DNA from: AP-15 sp963703665
Lineage (GTDB): Bacteria; Pseudomonadota; Alphaproteobacteria; ATCC43930; CGMCC-115725
Direction: 5' to 3'
Length of the DNA: 64,000 bases
Assembly: GCA_963703665.1 (NCBI GenBank)
Contig: CAVPFB010000005.1
Span: 124,001-188,000, forward strand
This document shows positions 48,071 through 58,600 of the stretch, in pieces. Numbering within the stretch: the first letter of the stretch is position 1; each line of letters begins with the position of its first letter. The position numbers and the translations under genes are program-made. Under the pieces are notes generated by a model. The model was not told where the DNA came from and did no database searches. It saw only the letters and a program-made list of their open reading frames with translations.

Positions 48071-49000
48071 ATGGCGCTTTTATTTCGTTCTTCGGTCGAT
48101 TCCGCGGCCCGCTGGAGCGGGCAGCTGAGCCAGCTGATGCCCGGGCTCGATATTCGGGTCTGGCCGCAGATCGGCGACCCGGCGGCGATCGACTACGCGC
48201 TGGTCTGGCGGCCCGAGCCGGGCCTCCTGGCGGGGCTGCCGAACCTGAAGCTGGTCCTGTCGCTGGGGGCCGGCGTCGACCATATCCTCTGCGACCCGCA
48301 ATTGCCGCGCGCGGTGCCGATCGTGCGCCTGGTCGACCCCTATCTGACCGATGCGATGAGCGAGTACGTCGCGCTGCAGGTGCTGCGCATGCACCGCCAA
48401 GACTTCGACTACCGGACCCAGCAGCAGGCCGGGATCTGGCGCGAATTGCCGCAGAAGAACGCCGGCCAACGGGCGGTCGGCATCCTCGGCTTTGGCGAGA
48501 TCGGGCAGGATGCGGGGCGCAAGCTCAAGGCGCTCGGGTTCCAAGTTTCCGGCTGGGGGCGGCACGAAAAGACCGTTGCCGGGTTTGCGACATTCGCCGG
48601 CCGCGCCGGTCTGGTGCGGCTTCTCGCACAGAGCGAGATCCTGGTCTGCCTGCTGCCGCTGACCAGTGAGACCCAGGACATCCTCAACGCCAGCACTTTT
48701 GCGGCGCTGCCAAAAGGCGCCGGGCTCGTCAATGCCGGCCGGGGCGCGCATCTCGTCGAGGAAGATCTGATCCCGGCGCTCGATTCAGGCCAACTCTCGG
48801 GCGCCGCGCTCGACGTATTCCGCGAGGAGCCACTGCCGCCCAGCCACCCGTTCTGGCGTCACCCGCGCATTCTTGTCACACCGCACATCGCCGGGACGAC
48901 CAATCCCGAGACCGCCGCCCCGATCGTGCTCGACACCATCCGTCGCTTCGAAGCAGGCCGCCCCCTTCTCAACTGGGTCGATCCGGCGCGGGGGTATTGA
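48071..49000 (+). CDS. 2-hydroxyacid dehydrogenase, glyoxylate/hydroxypyruvate reductase A-like
   Basis: A 309-residue D-2-hydroxyacid dehydrogenase of the GhrA type, reducing glyoxylate or hydroxypyruvate with NAD(P)H. It has LVLSLGAGVDHILCDPQLP, the dinucleotide motif VGILGFGEIGQDAGRKLKALGF (near residue 138), the catalytic Arg in LVNAGRGAHLVEEDL, Glu in DVFREEPLPPSHPFW and His in ILVTPHIAGTTNPE. The ATG at 48071 is chosen; a GTG immediately before it is possible. It is convergent with the aminopeptidase gene, with 36 bases between the stops. Confidence 0.87.
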   Translation: MALLFRSSVDSAARWSGQLSQLMPGLDIRVWPQIGDPAAIDYALVWRPEPGLLAGLPNLKLVLSLGAGVDHILCDPQLPRAVPIVRLVDPYLTDAMSEYVALQVLRMHRQDFDYRTQQQAGIWRELPQKNAGQRAVGILGFGEIGQDAGRKLKALGFQVSGWGRHEKTVAGFATFAGRAGLVRLLAQSEILVCLLPLTSETQDILNASTFAALPKGAGLVNAGRGAHLVEEDLIPALDSGQLSGAALDVFREEPLPPSHPFWRHPRILVTPHIAGTTNPETAAPIVLDTIRRFEAGRPLLNWVDPARGY

Positions 49001-49036
49001 AGAACGGCGTCCGCCGGCTCTAGTGAGGCCCGTCCC

Positions 49037-50432
49037 CTAACCGAACCGCTGCGCGATGTGTGTGTAGAGCGCGCGCAGGGCGGTCGCCTCGGCGCCCTCG
49101 GGACGGCCGGGGCGGCTCTGCGGGTTCCACGCCATCACGTCGAGATGAGCCCATGGAATGCCGGGCTCGACAAATTCCTGCAAATAGAGTGCGGCGGTGA
49201 TCGCCCCGGCATGCGGCGATTCCGACACGTTGTTGAGGTCGGCCATCTTGCTGTCGATCATTTTGCGATAGGGCCGCCATAACGGCATCCGCCACATCGG
49301 GTCGTCCTCCGACCGCGGCGGCGTCGAGCAATGCCGCGGCGAGCTCGTCGTCGTTGCAGAACAGTGCGGCCAGCTCGGGGCCGAGCGCCACCCGCGCCGC
49401 CCCGGTCAGGGTCGCCATGTCGACCAACATCGCCGGCTTCTCGCTCGCGGCCTCGGCCAGCGCATCGCACAGGATCAGCCGTCCCTCGGCGTCGGTATTG
49501 CCGATCTCGACGGTCAGCCCCTTGCGGGTGCGCACGATGTCCATCGGGCGCATCGCATTGCCCGACACCGAATTTTCGACGCAGGGCAGCAGCACCCGCA
49601 GCCGCACCGGCAGCTTCGCGTCCATGATCGCCTGGGCGAGGCCGAGCACGATCGCGGCGCCCCCCATGTCCTTTTTCATCAGCCGCATGCCGGCGGCGGT
49701 CTTCAGGTCGAGGCCGCCGCTGTCGAAGCACACCCCCTTGCCGACCAGAGTCACCTTCGGTGACGACGGCTCGCCCCAGACGATGTCGACCAGCCGCGGC
49801 GGGCGCGTGCTGGCGCGGCCGACCATGTGGATCGTCGGATAGTTCTCGGCCAAGAGCTCGTCGCCGACGATCACGCGGTGGCAGGCGCCGGCGGCTTCGG
49901 CGACGTGCGTCGCCGCCGCCGCGAGCTCCTCGGGCCCGAGGTCGCCGGCCGGTGTGTTGACCAGGTCGCGGGCGAGGAACACCGCGCTCGCGAGGCGCTC
50001 CACCCGGCCGCGGTCGGCGCCGTTTGGCCAGACCAGCGCCGCGCCGAGCGCGGGCCTCGCGTGATAGCGGGTGAAGGCATAGGTGCCGAGCGCCCAGCCG
50101 AGCGCCAGCCGGGTCGGGTCGGCGCTCTCCGGCACGGTTTCGAGCCGGTAATTTCCCTCCGGCAGCGCCTCGGGCAGCCCGGCCAGCGCCCACATTGTCG
50201 GCGCGGCGTCGCCGCTCTCGCCGAGCCCGACCAGCACCCGGGCGAGCCCGCCGGTGTCTTCCGGCACCAGAGCGAGCTTTCCGGCCTCGGCCGCAAAGCC
50301 GATCGCCAACAGCCAGTTGCGCTGGCGCTCCGGCGCCGCTTCGAGCCACGGCGCGAGCCGGTCCTTGGTCAAGGCAGCGATCGGGATCGTGCCGCCGGCG
50401 TCGTCGATCAAGGAAAAGGCCATGTTCGTCAT
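49037..50432 (-). CDS. M17 leucyl aminopeptidase family protein, one frameshift
   Basis: A cytosolic di-zinc aminopeptidase. The N-terminal domain starts MTNMAFSLIDDAGGTIPIAALTKDR (50432). The catalytic domain has LVGKGVCFDSGGLDLKTAAGMRLMKKDMGGAA (Lys and Asp ligands), ENSVSGNAMRPMDIVRTRKGLTVEIGNTDAEGRLILCDAL (the NTDAEGRL signature) and MATLTGAARVALG. A single extra G near 49290 shifts the frame after LLDAAAVG; the corrected end DDPMWRMPLWRPYRKMIDSKMADLNNV, ITAALYLQEFV and WAHLDVMAW runs to 49037. Corrected length about 464, normal for the family. Uncorrected, the frame runs out near 49020 with an unrelated tail. Confidence 0.82.
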
Positions 50433-50740
50433 CCTGGAGGCTCGATTCGCGATACAGAATGCCGGCTGCGCCGCGACTTTGCAAAGGCCGATGCGCCGAG
50501 CATATCGCTCCCGTTGCGTGTAGCCTCGAAGGTCGGCACCTTCGGATAATCGAGCCTCGGCGACGACCCGAGGGACCACATCAGCTCGTTCGGGCCGGAG
50601 CCGGATAAAGCCTGGGGTGTCGCCGCGCCGGATCGGCCTCGGATTGCCACATCCGCCTTGCGGCTGAGGGAGGCGGCAGGCATGTTGCCGCGCAGCAGGC
50701 GCGATGCGAGCTGGCGGCAGCATTCGGGAGAGAGAATTCG
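50433..50740. other. divergent intergenic region
   Basis: About 310 bases between the aminopeptidase and the ThDP-enzyme starts, which should hold both promoters. A small palindrome CGAAGGT-CGGC-ACCTTCG lies at about 50527-50544. No clear promoter pair is identified. Confidence 0.35.
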
Positions 50741-52285
50741 ATGAACGGCGCGGAAAGCCTGGTGCGCACCCTGGTCGGGGGCGAGGTCGACGTATGCTTC
50801 GCCAATCCCGGGACCTCGGAGATGCATTTTGTCGCCGCCCTCGACCGGGTCGAGGGCATGCGCTGCGTGCTTGGGCTGTTCGAGGGGGTCGTCACCGGTG
50901 CTGCCGACGGCTATGCACGAATGAGCGGAAAGCCTGCGGCAACCCTCCTCCATCTCGGGCCCGGCATGGCCAACGGGCTCGCCAACATCCACAACGCTAA
51001 CAAGGCGTCGTCACCGATGGTCAACATCGTCGGCGACCACGCGACCTATCATCGCCGCTACGACGCGCCGCTGACCACCGACATCGAGAGCGCCGCCAAG
51101 CCGTTCTCGCGCTGGGTCAAGACTTCGCCCGATGCGCGCTCGGTCGCTGCCGACGGCGCCGCGGCGATCGTCGCCGCCCGGATGCCGCCGGGCCGGATCG
51201 CCACCCTGATCCTGCCGGCCGACACCGCGTGGAACGAGGGCTCCGGCCCGGCCGAGGTGCCGTCGCCCGCTGCCCCCAAGCCGGTGTCGCAAGAGGCGAT
51301 CGCCGAGGCGGCGCGGGCGTTGCGTTCGGGCGAGCCGTGCCTGCTGCTGGTGACCGGACGCGCGCTGCGCCAGGAGGGGCTCGACCTCGCCGGCCGAATT
51401 GCCGCCAAGACGGGCGCGAGGCTGATCGCCCAGGGTTCGAACGCGCGCACCCAGCGCGGCCGCGGCCGGGTCTTTGTCGAGCGGGTCCCTTACGTCGTCG
51501 ATCACGCGGTCAAGGTGCTCTCCGGGCTCAAGCACATCATCCTGGTCGGCGCCAAGATGCCGGTCGCGTTCTTCGCCTATCCCGACAAGCCGAGCCTGTT
51601 GGCCCCGCCCGACGCGCAGGGACACGTGCTGGCTCGGCCCGAGGAGGATCTGATCGGCGCGCTCGAAGCGCTCGCCGAGGAGGTCGGCGCGCGCGCGACC
51701 CCGGCTCCGGTGGTCGACGACCCGCCGCCGGCGATGGCGACCGGCAAGATCACCCCGGAGGCGCTTGGCGCCTCGCTCGGCGCGCTGTTGCCGGAGAACG
51801 CGATCGTGGTCGACGAGGCGGTCACCACCGGCCGCGGCTTTTTCGCCCCGACCCGCTCGGCCCGGCCGCACGACTGGCTGTCGAACATGGGCGGCTCGAT
51901 CGGCATGGGGATGCCGGTCGCGACCGGGGCCGCGGTCGCCTGTCCCGAGCGCAAGGTGATCACCTTGGAGGGCGACGGCAGTGCCATGTACACCTTGCAG
52001 TCGTTGTGGACGCAAGCGCGCGAGGGGCTCGACGTCACCACCCTCTTATTTGCTAATCGGAGCTATGCGATTCTCAAGGGCGAGCTCGCCAATGTCGGCG
52101 CCGGCAACCCCGGCAGGAAGGCCCTCGACATGCTCGACCTCGGCCATCCCGATCTCGATTTCGTGACCTTGGCCAAGGGCATGGGCGTCCCCGGCGCGCG
52201 GGTGGCGACGATGGAGGAGTTCAACCGTCGCCTCGCCGAGGGCATCGCGGCACCCGGCCCGTTTCTGGTCGAGGTGGCGCTCTGA
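50741..52285 (+). CDS. thiamine-diphosphate-dependent enzyme (acetolactate synthase large-subunit-like)
   Basis: A 514-residue ThDP enzyme with the three-domain architecture of acetolactate synthase and benzoylformate or pyruvate decarboxylases. The activating Glu is in VLGLFEGVVTGAADGYARMSG (near residue 48), with LLHLGPGMANGLANIHNANKASSPMVNIVGDHATYHRRYD following. The cofactor motif is LEGDGSAMYTLQSLW...LLFANRSYAIL (GDG...N, near residues 410-440). It is about 50 residues shorter than true acetolactate synthases and the central FAD domain looks reduced, so a different 2-oxoacid decarboxylase or synthase activity is likely. GGGAGAGAG precedes the ATG. It is separated by 61 bases from the glgE operon. 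Confidence 0.82.
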   Translation: MNGAESLVRTLVGGEVDVCFANPGTSEMHFVAALDRVEGMRCVLGLFEGVVTGAADGYARMSGKPAATLLHLGPGMANGLANIHNANKASSPMVNIVGDHATYHRRYDAPLTTDIESAAKPFSRWVKTSPDARSVAADGAAAIVAARMPPGRIATLILPADTAWNEGSGPAEVPSPAAPKPVSQEAIAEAARALRSGEPCLLLVTGRALRQEGLDLAGRIAAKTGARLIAQGSNARTQRGRGRVFVERVPYVVDHAVKVLSGLKHIILVGAKMPVAFFAYPDKPSLLAPPDAQGHVLARPEEDLIGALEALAEEVGARATPAPVVDDPPPAMATGKITPEALGASLGALLPENAIVVDEAVTTGRGFFAPTRSARPHDWLSNMGGSIGMGMPVATGAAVACPERKVITLEGDGSAMYTLQSLWTQAREGLDVTTLLFANRSYAILKGELANVGAGNPGRKALDMLDLGHPDLDFVTLAKGMGVPGARVATMEEFNRRLAEGIAAPGPFLVEVAL

Positions 52286-52346
52286 AGGAACCTCCGCGCA
52301 CGCTGCCGTGTTTGGCAAGCCAATGTCATTTAACTTCTGGTAGCGG

Positions 52347-55300
52347 ATGATAGTGGCGTCGAGCATGCGCGAACCGGAGGCCGGTGCGGCGCGCGAAGGC
52401 CTGCGCATCTACAATCTGTTTCCGAGCCTGGCCGGGACGGTTCGGCAATGGGCCGAGCATCTGCCGCGGATCGCGGCGATGGGGTTCAATGCGGTCTATA
52501 TCAATCCGTTTCACTATCCGGGATTTTCCGGCAGCCTCTACGCGGTCAAGGACTATTACCGGCTGAACCCGCGTTTTCGCGGCGATGAATCGCAAGATGA
52601 TGACAGCTTGCTGCGCGATTTCACTCAGGCCGCGCAGGGGCATGGGCTGCGGGTGATCATGGATCTCGTCGTCAACCACACCTCGAAAGACAGCGAGCTG
52701 GTTGCCGATCACCCGGGCTGGTTCGCCCGCGACGCCAAGGGCGAAATCCTATCGCCGTTCGCGACCGACCCGGCCGACCCCAGCCGCAAGACCGTGTGGG
52801 GCGATCTCGCCGAGCTCGATTATCAGGGGCCGCAGCGCCGCCGGATCCTTGCCTATTTCCAGCAGCTGGTGGGCCACTATATCGGCCTCGGCTTTGGCGG
52901 GTTTCGCTGCGATGCGGCCTACAAGGTGCCGGCCGAGGTCTGGCGCGGCCTGACCGGCGCCGCGAAGGCGGCGGCGCCCGACGCGGTGTTCTGCGCCGAA
53001 ACCGTGGGTGCGCCGAAGGAAGCGGTGCTGGCCCTCGCCGATGCCGGGTTCGATTATCTGTTCAACAGCGTCAAATGGTGGGATTTTAAGAGCCCGTGGC
53101 TGCTCGAACAGTACGAGGCTTTTCGCCACATCGCGCCATCGATCGGCTTTCCCGAGAGCCACGACACCCCCCGCCTGGTCACCGAACTGCGTGCCGCCGG
53201 CACCCCCGAAAGCGAGATCGCGCCTCGTTATCGCCAAGCTTATGCCTTCGCCGCGGCGTATTCGACGGGCGTGTTGATGCCGATGGGGTTCGAATACGGG
53301 TGGGGGCGACGACTGGCCGTGGTGATGGGAGGCGATGAGCCGCCTGAACCGCAGCGCTTCGACCTCAGCCGATTTATTGCCGAGGTCAATGCGGTGAAAA
53401 AAGCGATCCCGGCCTTGAACGAGGAGGGCCCGCAGCTGCTGCTGTCGAGCGGCGATAACGGCTTGCTGGTGTCGGAACGCCGCACCGAAAGCGGCGACGA
53501 CCGGGTCCTTATCGCCGTCAACCGGGACCGCCGGCGCTCGCACAGGATTGCGCCCGATGACTTCCTTGAGGCGTCCGGATTACCGGCCGCTGGGTTGGTG
53601 GTCGAGCCGCTCGCGGTGCGGGTGCTGCACGCGGGTCCGGCGGCAACCAAACCCGGTCCGGCGCCAACCGACCCCGCCGCCATGCACCCGCTGTGGCGGC
53701 CGGAGGCGCGGATCGCGATCGAAAATGTCTATCCCGAGCTCGACGGCGGCCGCTACCCGGTCAAGCGGGTCGAAGGCGAGGTGTTCGAGGTCTGGGCCGA
53801 CCTGTTTCGCGACGGTCACGACGCGCTGTGCGGCGTCGTCAAATACCGGCACGAGGCCGGGACCTGGCGCGAGGCGCCGCTCAGCTTTTTCGACAATGAC
53901 CGCTGGGTTGCGCGCTTTCGCCTCGATCGGGTCGGGCTCTGGCGGTACACGATCGAAGCCTGGACCGACCGTTTCGCGAGCTGGTGCGAGGAGATCGAAA
54001 AGAAGCTGCAGGCCGGGCAGGATATCGCGCTCGAGACCGATGAAGGCCGGGCGATCCTTGAAGAGGCGCTGATCGAGGCCCAGCCCGATGACGCCGTCAC
54101 ACTCCGGCGGGCGCTGCGCAATTCGGCGCGCGGCGATACCGCGCGGCGGGCCGGTGTGCTGCGCTCGGCGGCGCTGCGCCAGGCGATGGAACGCGCGGCC
54201 CCGCACGATGGTGCGGTGCGTTACGCATGCGAGCTCGAAGTGGTGGTCGACCGCAAGGCCGCGCGTTTTGCGGCGTGGTACGAGATGTTTGCGCGCAGCC
54301 AGGGTCGGGAGCCCGGCAGGAGCGCCACGTTCGAGGACTGCATCGCCCGCTTGCCGGAGATTTCGTCGCTCGGGTTCGACACCGTCTATCTCGCGCCAAT
54401 TCATCCGATCGGCCGGGTCAACCGCAAGGGGAAGGACAACAGCACCGAGGCGCTGCCGGGCGATCCGGGAAGCCCCTACGCGATCGGCTCGGAAGAGGGC
54501 GGCCATCGCGCGGTCAACCCCGAACTCGGCACCCTCGAGGATTTCCGCCGCTTTGTCCGCGCCGCCGCAGCGCAGGGCATGGAGGTGGCGCTCGATTTTG
54601 CGGTCCAATGCGCGCCGGACCATCCCTGGGTGCGCGAGCATCCGCAATGGTTTCGCTTTCGCGCCGACGGCACGATCAAGTATGCCGAAAACCCACCTAA
54701 GAAATACGAAGACATCGTCAACGTCGATTTCGACAACCCGGACCGCGAAGGCCTGTGGGCGGCGTTGCGCGACGTCGTGCTGTTCTGGGTCGGCGAAGGG
54801 GTGCGCACGTTCCGCGTCGACAACCCGCACACCAAGCCGTTGCCGTTTTGGGAGTGGCTGATCCGTGAAGTCAAGGCGCGCTGCCCCGAGGCGGTCTTTC
54901 TCGCCGAGGCGTTCACCCGGCCGAAGATGATGCGGGCTTTGGCCAAAGCGGGGTTTAGCCAGTCCTATACCTATTTTACCTGGCGCAACACCAAATCTGA
55001 ACTGATCGAATACCTGACCGATCTGACGGGATACCCGACCAAGGAATTTCTCCGTCCGAACTTCTTTACCAATACACCCGACATCCTGCCGGTCTATCTC
55101 CAGGAGGGTGGCCGGCCGGCGTTCCGGGTTCGGCTGGTGCTGGCCGCCACCCTGTCGCCCGCTTATGGGATCTACAACGGCTTCGAATTGTGCGAGAACG
55201 ACGCCCTGCCCGGCCGCGAGGAATACCGGAATTCCGAGAAATACGAGTATAAGGTCTGGGATTGGGACCGTCCGGGTAACATCAAGGACGATATCCGGCG

Positions 55301-55640
55301 GCTCAACCGTTTTCGCAATGACAATCCGGCGATGCAGGAGCTTGGCAATCTGCGTTTCCTCGGCTGCGACCACCCCGACATTCTCGCCTACGCTAAAATC
55401 TCGGCCGGTGCGGCCAATGCGGTCATCGTCGTCGTCAATCTCGACCCGCACGCGGTTCATGAGGGCGAGGTCGAGCTGCCGCTCGGAGCGCTGGGTTTGC
55501 CCATCGATGCCGAATTCTCGCTTGAAGAAGCGTTTACCCGATCCACGTCTACGTGCCGCGGCACGCACCAGAGGTTTCGCCTCGATCCAGAAACCAACCC
55601 GGCTTTGATTTTCCGCCTGCTTCACCCCGAGCGCCGATGA
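52347..55640 (+). CDS. glgE: GH13 amylase-like domain fused to GlgE maltosyltransferase
   Basis: A 1097-residue fusion. Residues about 1-435 are a GH13-type barrel (YNLFPSLAGTVRQWAEHLPR, NAVYINPFHYPGFSGSLYAVKDYYRLN, MDLVVNHTSKDSELV, GGFRCDAAYKVPAEVWRGL, FPESHDTPRLVTEL). From about 452 it is a full GlgE: RIAIENVYPELDGGRYPVKR opens the maltosyltransferase N domain, and the catalytic domain has YLAPIHPIGRVNRKGKDN, TFRVDNPHTKPLPFWEWL (nucleophile Asp), VFLAEAFTRPKMM (acid Glu) and FFTNTPDILP. GlgE extends alpha-1,4-glucan using maltose-1-phosphate. The fused front domain keeps Asp and His motifs but its activity is unknown. Its stop overlaps the treS start (ATGA). The ATG at 52347 is used; 52365 is an alternative. 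Confidence 0.88.
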   Translation: MIVASSMREPEAGAAREGLRIYNLFPSLAGTVRQWAEHLPRIAAMGFNAVYINPFHYPGFSGSLYAVKDYYRLNPRFRGDESQDDDSLLRDFTQAAQGHGLRVIMDLVVNHTSKDSELVADHPGWFARDAKGEILSPFATDPADPSRKTVWGDLAELDYQGPQRRRILAYFQQLVGHYIGLGFGGFRCDAAYKVPAEVWRGLTGAAKAAAPDAVFCAETVGAPKEAVLALADAGFDYLFNSVKWWDFKSPWLLEQYEAFRHIAPSIGFPESHDTPRLVTELRAAGTPESEIAPRYRQAYAFAAAYSTGVLMPMGFEYGWGRRLAVVMGGDEPPEPQRFDLSRFIAEVNAVKKAIPALNEEGPQLLLSSGDNGLLVSERRTESGDDRVLIAVNRDRRRSHRIAPDDFLEASGLPAAGLVVEPLAVRVLHAGPAATKPGPAPTDPAAMHPLWRPEARIAIENVYPELDGGRYPVKRVEGEVFEVWADLFRDGHDALCGVVKYRHEAGTWREAPLSFFDNDRWVARFRLDRVGLWRYTIEAWTDRFASWCEEIEKKLQAGQDIALETDEGRAILEEALIEAQPDDAVTLRRALRNSARGDTARRAGVLRSAALRQAMERAAPHDGAVRYACELEVVVDRKAARFAAWYEMFARSQGREPGRSATFEDCIARLPEISSLGFDTVYLAPIHPIGRVNRKGKDNSTEALPGDPGSPYAIGSEEGGHRAVNPELGTLEDFRRFVRAAAAQGMEVALDFAVQCAPDHPWVREHPQWFRFRADGTIKYAENPPKKYEDIVNVDFDNPDREGLWAALRDVVLFWVGEGVRTFRVDNPHTKPLPFWEWLIREVKARCPEAVFLAEAFTRPKMMRALAKAGFSQSYTYFTWRNTKSELIEYLTDLTGYPTKEFLRPNFFTNTPDILPVYLQEGGRPAFRVRLVLAATLSPAYGIYNGFELCENDALPGREEYRNSEKYEYKVWDWDRPGNIKDDIRRLNRFRNDNPAMQELGNLRFLGCDHPDILAYAKISAGAANAVIVVVNLDPHAVHEGEVELPLGALGLPIDAEFSLEEAFTRSTSTCRGTHQRFRLDPETNPALIFRLLHPERR

Positions 55641-58600
55641 GCCCACCCGACGACGCATCCCCGCCGCTGCCGCAAGGCGGCGTGCTGACACGCCCCGCGA
55701 CCGCGGACCCGCTGTGGTACAAGGACGCGATCATCTATCAGCTGCACGTCAAGGCCTTCTTCGACGCCGACGACGACGGCATCGGGGATTTCCAGGGGCT
55801 GTGCCGCAAGCTCGACTATCTGCAGGACCTCGGCGTCACTGCATTGTGGCTATTGCCATTCTATCCCTCGCCATTGCGCGACGATGGCTACGACATTTCG
55901 GATTACAAGAACATCAATCCGTCCTATGGCCGGATGCAGGACTTCAAGGCCTTTGTCCGCGAGGCGCACCGCCGCAATCTGCGGGTCATTACCGAGCTCG
56001 TTATCAACCACACCTCGGATCAGCATCCCTGGTTCCAGCGCGCGCGCCAGGCCAAGCGGGGTTCGCATTTCCGCGACTTTTACGTGTGGAGCGATACCGA
56101 CCAGAAGTTTCCCGAGACCCGCGTCATCTTTGTCGACACCGAGAAATCGAACTGGGCGTGGGACCCGGTGGCCCAGGCCTATTACTGGCACCGGTTCTAT
56201 TCGCACCAGCCCGACCTCAATTTCGACAATCCGCGGGTGTTCCGCGCCGTTGCCGATGTCATGCGGTTCTGGCTCGATCTCGGGGTCGACGGGATGCGGC
56301 TCGACGCCGTCCCCTATCTGATCGAACGCGAAGGCACGATCAACGAGAACCTGCCCGAGACTCACGAAGTCCTGCGGCGGCTGCGCCGCGAGCTCGACCA
56401 GCACTACGGCGACCACATGCTGCTCGCCGAGGCCAATCAGTGGCCCGAGGATGTGCTGCAATATTTCGGCGCCGGCGACGAATGCCACATGGCGTTCCAT
56501 TTTCCTCTGATGCCGCGCATCTACATGGCCGTCTCGACCGAGGACCGCCATCCGATCACCGACATCATGCGCCAGACCCCGGACATCCCGGATTCGTGCC
56601 AGTGGGCGGTGTTTCTGCGCAATCACGACGAGCTGACCCTCGAAATGGTCACCGACCGCGAGCGCGACTATCTGTGGAACCACTATGCGGCCGATCGGCG
56701 CGCCCGGATCAATCTCGGGATCAGGCGGCGGCTGGCGCCGTTGATGGAGAACGACCGCCGCAGGATCGAATTGTTGAATGCGCTCTTGATCTCGATGCCG
56801 GGCACTCCGGTGTTTTATTACGGCGATGAGATCGGCATGGGCGACAATGTGTTTTTGCGCGACCGTGACGGCGTGCGTACGCCGATGCAGTGGTCGTTCG
56901 ACCGCAACGGCGGCTTTTCGCGCGCCGACCCCGCCCGTCTCTATCTGCCGCCGGTCATGGATTCGGTCTATGGCTTCGAGGCGGTCAATGTCGAGGCGCA
57001 GAGCCGCTCGCCCTCGTCCCTCTTGAACTGGATGAAGCGGCTGATCGCGGCGCGCCGCTCGCGTCGCGCCTTCGGGCGCGGGACCCTGCGGTTTTTGTAC
57101 CCGGCCAACCGCAAGGTCATCGCCTATCTGCGCGCCTATGGCGATGAGATCATCCTGTGCGTCGTCAATCTGTCGCGCTCGCCGCAGGCGGTCGAGCTCG
57201 ACCTCGCGGAGTTTCGCGGGCGCTACCCGGTGGAGCTGCTCGGCCGCAGCACCTTCCCGACGATCGGCGATCTTCCCTATCTGTTGACCCTGCAAGGTCA
57301 CAGCTTTTTCTGGTTCGAGCTGCTGCTCGGCGCACAGGAGGCGGCGAATTTGCAGTCCTCACCGCCCGAATTCGTTACCCTGGTCATGCCGCAGGGCTGG
57401 ACCGACCTGTTCCGCCCGCACAATCTGGTGCAGCTCGAAGGCGAGGTGATCCCGAGTTTTCTGACGCGCCAGCGCTGGTTTGCGGCCAAGGACCGGCGCA
57501 TCCGCAAAGTGTCGGTCGCGGCTCGCGGCGAGATCGCTCGACCGGTGGAAGGGGGCGCGGCAACCGAGACTGTTCTCGCGACGGTGGTCGAGGTGATGCT
57601 CGGCGAGGACGACCGCCAGCGTTATTTCGTGCCGCTCGCCCAGGCCTGGTCGCCGGCGGAGACCGAGCTGCGCCAGGGCTTGGTTCCGGTTACGCTCGCC
57701 GAGCTGCGCCAGTTCCGCCGCGAGGGAGCCCTCGTCGACGCCATGGCGCAGGACGGCTTTGTCGTGGCGATCATGGAGGCGATCGCCGGCGAAGCGCGGC
57801 TGCCGCTCGAGGGCGGCGAAATCCGTTGCGTCCAGGCCCCGAGCTATCAGCAGGCAGCGGCCCCGGAACGGCTGACGGTTCGCCGCGCCGGCGTCGAGCA
57901 GTCGAACAGCTCGGTGTTCTTCGATGAATACGGGATGCTCAAGATCTACCGGCGCCTCCAAGCCGGCCCGCATCCGGAAATTGAAATGTCGCGGTTTCTC
58001 GTCGAGCGCGCCGGATTTGCCAACACCCCGCCGCCGCTCGCCACGCTCGAACTCGTCGTCGGCGGCGGCGACGAACCGCAGCGGATGGCCCTCGGCGTGC
58101 TGTTCGGCTTTGTCCGCAACCAGGGCGACGGGTGGACCCAGGCGCTCAATTATCTGACGCGGTATCTCGACGATGCGCTGATCGCCACCGATGCGCGCGC
58201 GTCCGAGCTGGCCGATCCCGACCTGTTCTTTCTCGCCTTGGCGCGGCAGATCGGCATCCGCACGGCCGAGATGCACCGCGCCTTGGCTGAGCACGGCAGC
58301 GCCGATCCTGATTTCGCCCCCGAGCCGATCACTCGCAACGACATCGCAGAATGGCGCCAATCGCTCGAAACCGAAGCCACCGCGATGCTGGCGAAACTCG
58401 AACGCGAGCAGCGGCGCCTTCCGGACCGGGCGCGGGAGCGCGTTGGGCAGGTGCTGGCATGTCGCGACCAGCTGCTCGGCCGCATCCGCACCTTGCTCCC
58501 CGACGAAGTCGCGGCGCAGAAAACCCGCTTTCACGGCGATTACCACCTCGGTCAGGTCATTGTCGTGCAGAACGACTTTTTCATCATCGATTTCGAGGGC

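Noticed and set aside
53580..55691. 703-codon leftward open frame opposite glgE
   Set aside because: Antisense shadow of the GlgE domain with no recognisable family; the sense strand has all catalytic motifs.
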